The notes beneath the pieces were generated by a model that saw only the letters and a list, made by a program, of their open reading frames with translations, had not been told where the DNA came from and did no database searches. Source: Sciurus carolinensis (lineage: Eukaryota; Chordata; Mammalia; Rodentia; Sciuridae). From it: a stretch of DNA of 64,000 nt. Below are positions 57,712 to 64,000 of the stretch, one piece after another; the stretch's first letter is position 1; every line of letters starts with the position of its first letter. Made by a program: the position numbers and the translations under genes. The stretch covers positions 15,224,001 through 15,288,000 of the forward strand of contig NC_062226.1 in NCBI RefSeq assembly GCF_902686445.1, in the 5' to 3' direction.

Positions 57712-57893
57712 ATCTCTGCACTTCCCACTGTACAATTGAATTAATGGATGGCTCACAAGATGAGTTTGTTCAATAGATGCCAGAAACAGCAGATACATAT
57801 TATTAACTCTTTGAAATTGATGGTATGAAGGTGTCATGAAGTCACTGGATAAAAAAAAAAAAAATCTCATTGTTTTCTTGGTGAAGTTTCTGG
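57712..57893 (+). repeat. Local direct duplication, copy B
   Basis: ATCTCTGCACTTCCCACTGT to about GAAGTTTCTGG, 715 bp downstream of copy A. It differs by scattered substitutions and an A run expanded to 14. It interrupts an L2 element. Confidence 0.92.
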
Positions 57894-57902
57894 AATTATT
57901 AA

Positions 57903-58083
57903 AATGTTCTCTGTGCTGTCCAATATGGTAGTCATTTACTGCATGTTATTACTGAGCACTTGAAATGTCTCTAGTACTACTAATAAACTGAATTTTTAAT
58001 TTTATTTAATTTGTATTGATTTTTATTTTAATTTACATAGTTATATTTGGCTAGCGGTTACTGCATTGAACAGTGCAGGTCTA
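57903..58083. mobile_element. hAT MITE (MER58-like), copy 4
   Basis: Both termini visible: CTGTGCTGTCCAATATGGTAG at the left and GCGGTTACTGCATTGAACAGTGC at the right, with AGCACTTGAAATGTCTCTAG and a poly-AT centre between. The best preserved of the four copies. Confidence 0.85.
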
Positions 58084-58089
58084 GACATC

Positions 58090-58330
58090 AGAAATGTAGC
58101 AGAAAAGTGGCCCTGTTTTCAATGGAGCTCATATTTAGGAGGCAGAGATAGATGAAAAATGAGAAAGCGAATAGACAAGCATAACAATGTCACAGAAATA
58201 ATTGGGGAAATCTGCTAGAAAGGAATGTGGGTGATTTAACCTAAGATGCATTGGTCATGGAAAGCCTTTTCAGAGGAACTGACACTAGAGCTGAGATTTA
58301 ATTGAGGAGGGACCAGCCTTGTGGTTGAGG
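58090..58330 (-). repeat. L2 LINE relic, right part
   Basis: CAATGGAGCTCATATTTAGG, TGGAAAGCCTTTTCAGAGGAA and ACACTAGAGCTGAGATTTAA are the reverse L2 blocks following those at 57650. Confidence 0.75.
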
Positions 58331-60984
58331 TTATGTGGGGGAAAAGCATGAGAGGCAGGGAGAAAGATGGTGGTGGAGTCGTTACACAGAGGGAGGCTAG
58401 GAGTGGACTAAACTCTGTGTGGCTGAGGATTTGAATGAGAAGAAGAATAATGACAAGAGTTGTAATAAGAGAGGGGGGCAGCATCAGATTCCATAGGCCT
58501 CAGAGAGGGAAAGACTTGGCACCTCTCCCGTGACACTGCCCTGGTTGGGAAGCGGGTGGTCTGAGAACCGAGGAGAGTTTGGAAGTTGACAGAGGTTCAT
58601 CATAAATCTCTCATGATGGGTTTTCATCGTGGTCAATTTTAATCAGTCATTTAAACAAGTTTTCTAATCTGAATTTCTGGTTCTGCTTTGAGTACCATAC
58701 CCTGGAAATGCCCAAGTTTAAGGAAGGGGGAGAAACAGGAGTAAATGGTGAGAAAAGGAGGAAGAGAATGAAAACCTGGGGAGAAGGTGATTATAAGTCT
58801 GGAATGAGTTTCAGTTGGCAAATATTATAGATCTTGTCTGTGAAAGGACTTGAACAAAGAGACTTAGGGGATACATCACTGAATCCACCAGGTGCTGGTC
58901 GTCTAATATAAGAGATCTGGAAATCCCTACATAATGGTCATGCGTAATAGACTGATATCACCATTTCACAATTTCTATGAGAGTGTGGGGAGGGGTAGAC
59001 ACATCAGTAGAGACAGTGATGATCAGGATGGTGACAGTGGCTATAATATCTTGGGGATCAGAGACTGTATCTTTTCATTTTAGATCTCCATTAATTCCAA
59101 ACCTTGTACAATAGGCGCACAGGGACACAGGGTCTGGCCACTGTATATCTAGACCTCCTTAGGGGCCTGTCTTTCTCTCTCTGAGCTTGTCTTCTGTAAA
59201 TCTGGAAGGACCCCACATAGCTTGGCCTCACTGAAGAGACATTGCCCAGCTCTATGGAGATACTGCATGACAAAGTTATTGTATAACCAGAAAGACACAA
59301 GCATGGCGGACATGTGTCATTATGAAGTCTAGGTGACCTCTAAAAAATGAGCAAATCTAAAAGAAGTCATAACTGAGAGCACAGATTGGTATTCAAGGGT
59401 GTCCAAATGGGGTAGCCGGTTAACGTGTGCTGCTGGTGCAGCTCTTAATATCTAAGTGATTCAGTGTTGCCATGAAACCCACTGTCCTACTGGAACACAG
59501 AAGGCTGCCTGGAAATCCACAGACAATCCTTCCTACTGAGGGGGCAAAGAAGACAATTAAGAAGATAATGAGGCTGAGGAAAAGTGAAATTAATTTTTTT
59601 TATGAGAGTGAAGGGGATCTTTGTGTCCCAAGACAACTATCTTTTGGATATTGCAGGTGGCCTAAAGGAGAACAGACTTAAGAAGAATGGGTGTGAGAAA
59701 GTTAAGAGCAGTAAATTATCAGACCAGCCTGCCATCCACACACAGGAGCAGGGAGCCCAATGAGGAAATGCCATAGATCATTCTGAACGAATTCTGCTCT
59801 CAGCATGCAGTGGTTTCTCACAGGGTGCAGAGCTGTGTACAGGATGCTGGGGCCAACTTGGGAACAGCTAAGTGATGGTATGCCCCCAAGGGTGGAAGGT
59901 AGATTCATAAGGCAATTAACAAAGGCAAGATGCAGGGCTTTTCTGTGTGTGTAAACTGCAAAGGTTGGAACAGCAGGGCTCCAAGTAAATGGACCATCTG
60001 AACAGCTAGAACTCTTTGTAAGGGTTAATCCAATACTGGCCCCAAAGGGTTTCTGAGAGATAATTTATCTAGCCTTTCAAAGGTCTTGCAAATGAGCCAG
60101 GGGGAACCTCTCAGAGAAAGAATGGATCCTGGGGGTAATGTGGAACAGCCCAGTTTCAGCTCACAGGCAGATGCTGGATACTGATAGAGGAAGGGCAGCA
60201 TCCAGGACATGAGTACCTCTTAGGGGACCCACTCTACCAAGTGAGGAGTTGTCCAGTTTCTATTCTAAAAATTAGCAATCTGCAAAAGTAGATGAAACTC
60301 TGGTGGGCTGTGGAAATTAGGAGAGTATCTGGAAGCCCCCAGATCATACTGGAAGTGCATTCTGAGAACTTGGACAGAGACACCTGCCTTTAGTAAGTAG
60401 GTCTCTTTTTACACAGTACAAGGTAAGCTGAAATTCTCACGGAAGTTGATGAGTTCTGAGTTTATAGGCACTTCGAAGGGGAAGGACCTACAAGGAGCCG
60501 TGCTGCTACTATAAAAACATCTGCACCAGCACAGTGGCCATTAAAAAAAGAAAATCAGCACTTTGGTATGTTTAGGATTGTAGGGGAAAGATTGAAAAAT
60601 AGATTACCCGGCAAGGCTTGGTAATACGGTTTTGCTGCTGGGACACATTTTGGAGACATGACTCTTTTAGATGAAGTGGTCCTCGTCAAATGCCATTTCC
60701 AGAGATGGCCAAGACTGGGAAGGGCTTCAAGGGGTCATAAAGAATTTTATTCTGAGTGCATATCAACAGAACAGCATCTTTCAAAGTCCAGTGAAGCCTT
60801 ACAAATGATTCCTGAAAATATCGCCAAGTCAGCCAAGTTTTGCTTGTCCTTTCTCTTTCCTATCACTGGGAATTATACACTTAAGCAGAACTCAGGATCT
60901 TCACCCAGAGATAGCTGAAATGTGAATATACTAAAATGATTCTTGCGGTGGGACAGTGTATGGACTAAGCATGTCATGTGTTCC
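58331..60984. other. Presumed intronic sequence, no feature recognised
   Basis: About 2.6 kb without a repeat I can name or gene evidence. Purine-rich at 58730-58790. Confidence 0.4.
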
Positions 60985-61140
60985 GTAACAGGTGATTGAC
61001 ATAGATTTCTTGTTGAATATTCTCAACAAACTTACAGGTAGTATCACCCATTTTAGAGATGAGTAAACAGGCTCAGAGGAGTGATGCAGTTTGTCTAAGG
61101 TCATACACTGTGTCAATGTGTGTTATGAACCCGTTGCCAT
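60985..61140 (-). repeat. MIR SINE
   Basis: ACTTACAGGTAGTATCACCC, TTTAGAGATGAGTAAACAGGC and TTTGTCTAAGGTCATACACTG in reverse order. Confidence 0.85.
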
Positions 61141-61144
61141 CTGA

Positions 61145-61380
61145 CTTGAAAGTAGAGAGTTGAAGGCTTCAGTGATGGATTTGAATGCCTGCTCTGCGGC
61201 TTACTAGCTATCTGACCCCAATGCTCCCATGTCAGTTTTCTCATCTGTAAAATGAGGATTAATATCTGCATAGAGGTAATGTGGGAAATTAATTTCTTTA
61301 CACGCTAGGTGCTTCAAACAATGCCTGGCAGATCATCAGAGCTGTGGAAGCATTTGCTGTTATTGTTTTCTTTTGTTGCC
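61145..61380 (+). repeat. MIR SINE
   Basis: TGGATTTGAATGCCTGCTCTG, CGGCTTACTAGCTATCTGACC, TTTTCTCATCTGTAAAATGAGG and AATGCCTGGCAGATCATCAG in sense. It lies directly beside an opposite-strand MIR. Confidence 0.92.
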
Positions 61381-61495
61381 ACACCCTGTTGTATCAGGTT
61401 AAGCGTTATCTGGACTCCTGGGTGTGTTCTTACACTGGAAATACCATGCATGGAACATGGAAGAGATAACTATTAGGTTCAAGGCACTACCTTGC

Positions 61496-61952
61496 TGTTT
61501 TAATCAGTTTTCTTTCTTTCTTTATCTATGTTTTTTTTTTTTTTGCTGTTGTGACTAAAAGGCCTGACAAGAACAATTTTAGAGGAGGGAAAATTTATTT
61601 TGGTGCTTATGGTTTCAGAGGTCTCAGTTCATAGGCCAGTTTCATTGCTGTGGGTCCAAAGTGTGGCAGAACATCATGGCGGAAGAAGGTGATGGAGGAA
61701 GGCAGCGCAGAACACGACCATCAGGAGGCAGAGAGAGCTCCCCTCACCAGGAACGATATGTATGTCCCAAAGGAATGCCCCCAAAGACCCATCACCTCTA
61801 GCCACACCTACAGTTACCACTCACTTCATCTTTATCAGGTGATTAATTCACTGATTAGGTTAAGATGGTCATAACCCAATCAATTCACTCTAAACTTTCT
61901 TGCCTTGTCTCACAGAGAGCTTTTGGGGGACACTCATATCTAAACTGTAACA
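61496..61952 (-). mobile_element. MaLR-type LTR, sciurid subfamily, copy 5
   Basis: Begins TGTTTTAATCAGTTTTCTTT, with an internal T run (61532-61545), GGCCTGACAAGAACAATTTT, and ends CATATCTAAACTGTAACA. TTGC directly precedes (one base C away) and follows it, a weak duplication. It splits no recognised repeat. Confidence 0.88.
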
Positions 61953-61954
61953 TT

Positions 61955-62394
61955 GCAAAGGAATTCACTCATCCTTTTTTATCAACATCCTCCCTCCCCA
62001 TCCTCCAGTGTAGCATGTGACATGCTGGAGATACTGAGGAAGCAGGGAAGGCAGAGAAGTATGCAAAATTACTAAGGCAGGTTTTTAAATTTCAGTAAAC
62101 AGATACAGACTAAAGGTCATCTGCCACCAAAAGTGAAAGTTGTCTTCCACACAGTCCAGTCTAATTTTCACTTTTGTGGTTGTTGTTGTTTTGTTTCATT
62201 TTACATGTAGACTCTTCTCTCTTAAGATCAAACAGTGTCTGCATTGGTTTGAGAACCTGAACTCCCTATAGCCCATCTCACTGTACCTCTTGCTTGGCTT
62301 TCTGATCCATTAGCGTGCTTATCAGGTGTGCCTGGGAGGGTGAATGATTGACAACATGTGGGATGCTCTGGTGTGATCTGTTATCCTCCTCATG
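61955..62394. other. Unique sequence, no feature recognised
   Basis: A short TTG repeat near 62180-62190. Nothing else. Confidence 0.4.
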
Positions 62395-62615
62395 AGTTTG
62401 CTCCTTATCACTTACTTTACCAAGAACTTGCATGTCTTGACTTGACTTTTATAATCTCATTTAATCTTTATGTTAACACTTTAAAATTGGGACTCTTCTT
62501 CCATTTTTCTGGTGAGGACATTGAGGTTCAGAGGTAAAAGAACCTGCTCTGAGATATTAAATAGGTGCTGGCATCAGATCTCAAGACCGTGTGTGCCATT
62601 GGTCATTGGTAATGT
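62395..62615 (-). repeat. MIR SINE
   Basis: TTTTATAATCTCATTTAATC, GGTGAGGACATTGAGGTTCAG, AGAACCTGCTCTGAGATATTA and CATCAGATCTCAAGACCGTG in reverse order. Confidence 0.85.
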
Positions 62616-63779
62616 TATTGCATTGACTTGCTTGCCTCCTTCCACTAGTCTAAGGAAGGCATTGTCCAGCGGTCAGCAGCTTGGTGGTTTGCCAAAGTCA
62701 AGGCTGATGATTGCTGCTTGGTCCCTGTTGTCTTGGGCCAGGTCAGCCATTGCAAATCTTCCCCCTTCTGTTATGCATTTGCCCTCGATTCTGATCTCAT
62801 ACACGCCTAAATGAGAAAGGCATCCATCTCGCATGTTCTAGGAGATGTTATAAATGGTGCTGCTGGAGGGAGCCTTCTTAAATCTCCTTAACAATCTGCA
62901 TTTTACTTTCTCTCCTTCTTTATCTGTCAGCATCATGAATATCTTCCACTCTTCCAGTGCTTTCTGGCTGCCAACTTCATAGCCTCTTAAAATAGTAATT
63001 TAACTTCACAATGCCTCAGCAGGAAACCTTAGCTTAGCCTGTTTATTTCCACCCATAAGTTGTAAAAGTTCAAATGCTGCTGAGACCAGGACCAGTAGTC
63101 ATAGAATAAGCTACTATTTCCCACTGAACCAGAGTCAGGTGCCAAGATCTGACTTTCCTTGAGGATAGAACCACCAAAGCCACTTAGGATTTCAGGAGTG
63201 CTTTTAAAAGCAGTCGAGGAAATAGGGTGGAGGTGGCATAAATTGTGGCAGCCAGATGTTGCAAGATAATATATGTATATTTCTCTGTATGTGCATCTGC
63301 CTCTCTCCTCTCCTCACTTACACCCACACATGTATATGCATGAAGAAAGGAATGCTGAACGTGATTGAGTGTGGGAAGGAAGGAGAGGAGCAGAAGATAG
63401 AGAGATGTAAGTCCAGGGCAAGTTTCTCCTTTCCTGGTGATGGGACATGAGCCCAGAGATGGCCTGGAGATCACCTACTATCAGAAGATGATCTTGGAGA
63501 AGAACCTTCAAATAAAAATGGAATGTAGAGCACATGTGGTCAATACATTTATAAGAAATCAAAATATTCTGGTTCTTAAAAATCAATAGCAGTAGGATGC
63601 CAAATACTCTCACCAAAGTTTTGTTTTGTTTCAAATGTCACTTTCAATTTGGACTCTAATGCTGGGGGAAAAGGACGCTCTGGTGTAGTGTTGGCGGGGA
63701 ATATGTATTAAATGCAGAGCCTTTTTATGAAATGTGACTTTTATTTATTTTTTTCATTTTAAAACAAATAAAAAAGCAA
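62616..63779. other. Unique sequence, no feature recognised
   Basis: Open frames at 63184-63634 on minus overlap each other and have no recognised domain. Confidence 0.4.
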
Positions 63780-63784
63780 ACCTT

Positions 63785-63995
63785 GTTTCTGGAGCACCTT
63801 CTTCTGTGCCAGACACTGTTGTAAGTGCTGTGACAAAACCAAGACCCCCATTCCCATCTGGAAGCCAACATTCTCATGGAGGGAGAAGATAATGTATAAA
63901 TAAACACATAAAAATATATTATCTGTCAGATGCTGATAAGTGGTTGGAGAGGGAAGGCATGGGGACAGATGGCGAGGTGGGAGAGGGCTTGCTGT
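63785..63995 (-). repeat. L2 LINE 3' relic at window edge
   Basis: TTCTGTGCCAGACACTGTTG, AACATTCTCATGGAGGGAGA, TAATGTATAAATAAACACATA and GAGGGAAGGCATGGGGACAG, reverse L2. Confidence 0.8.
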
Positions 63996-64000
63996 TCTGT

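Noticed and set aside
1..64000. A novel bacterial-style gene system or mobile island
   Set aside because: All recognisable content is mammalian repeat DNA and a vertebrate-type CpG island; there are no operon-like gene arrays or ribosome-binding sites.

Overview
This is a mammalian nuclear genomic window, almost certainly from a squirrel-family rodent (Sciuridae, probably a ground squirrel or marmot relative). The lineage call rests on young repeats: ID-type tRNA-derived SINEs (10516-10615, 32539-32676, 34668-34763, 40237-40339) whose tails have the sciurid form (ACATAAAAATAAAT followed by an AT-rich block), a 7SL (B1-like) monomer fused to an ID unit (33942-34173), and L1 3' ends of rodent type with a distinctive C-rich 3' UTR. 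No multi-exon protein-coding gene can be read in the window. The listed open reading frames are short, lack codon structure, or belong to L1 ORF2, so they are not annotated as genes.

Layout. 1-10 kb: old intergenic or intronic DNA with MIR, hAT and LTR relics, plus a short ORF-like fragment at the left edge (2-226). 10-16 kb: L2, MIR and MER20 relics and a long CT/CA microsatellite. 16-26 kb: hAT MITEs, class I ERV LTRs, a MaLR-type LTR and a 5'-truncated young L1 (21739-22803). 26-35 kb: one very old L1, reverse oriented, serving as a landing pad for a MaLR-type LTR, a young 5'-inverted (twin-primed) L1, a tiny L1 3' fragment, another MaLR-type LTR and three SINEs. 35-51 kb: mostly unique sequence with scattered MIR/L2, an intermediate-age L1 3' end (38950-39622), an ERVL LTR and an MLT1-like LTR.

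51.75-52.9 kb is the only CpG island. It has GC boxes, a weak TATA-like element and a perfect splice donor (CAG|GTAAGG at 52650-52656), so it is the best candidate for the promoter and untranslated first exon of a plus-strand gene whose remaining exons would lie to the right. I could not identify that gene. 53-64 kb then reads like first-intron sequence: TG tracts, a palindromic alternating purine-pyrimidine block, MIR/L2 relics, a local 0.18-kb duplication (about 57.0 and 57.8 kb) and another MaLR-type LTR.

I see no CRISPR array, operon, tRNA or rRNA gene, and no new biological system. The most informative points are the CpG-island first exon, the twin-primed L1 with its target-site duplication, telomere-like/G-rich repeats inside the L1 3' UTR, recurrent AT-microsatellite growth at one site in three L1 copies, and the five-copy MaLR-type LTR family.
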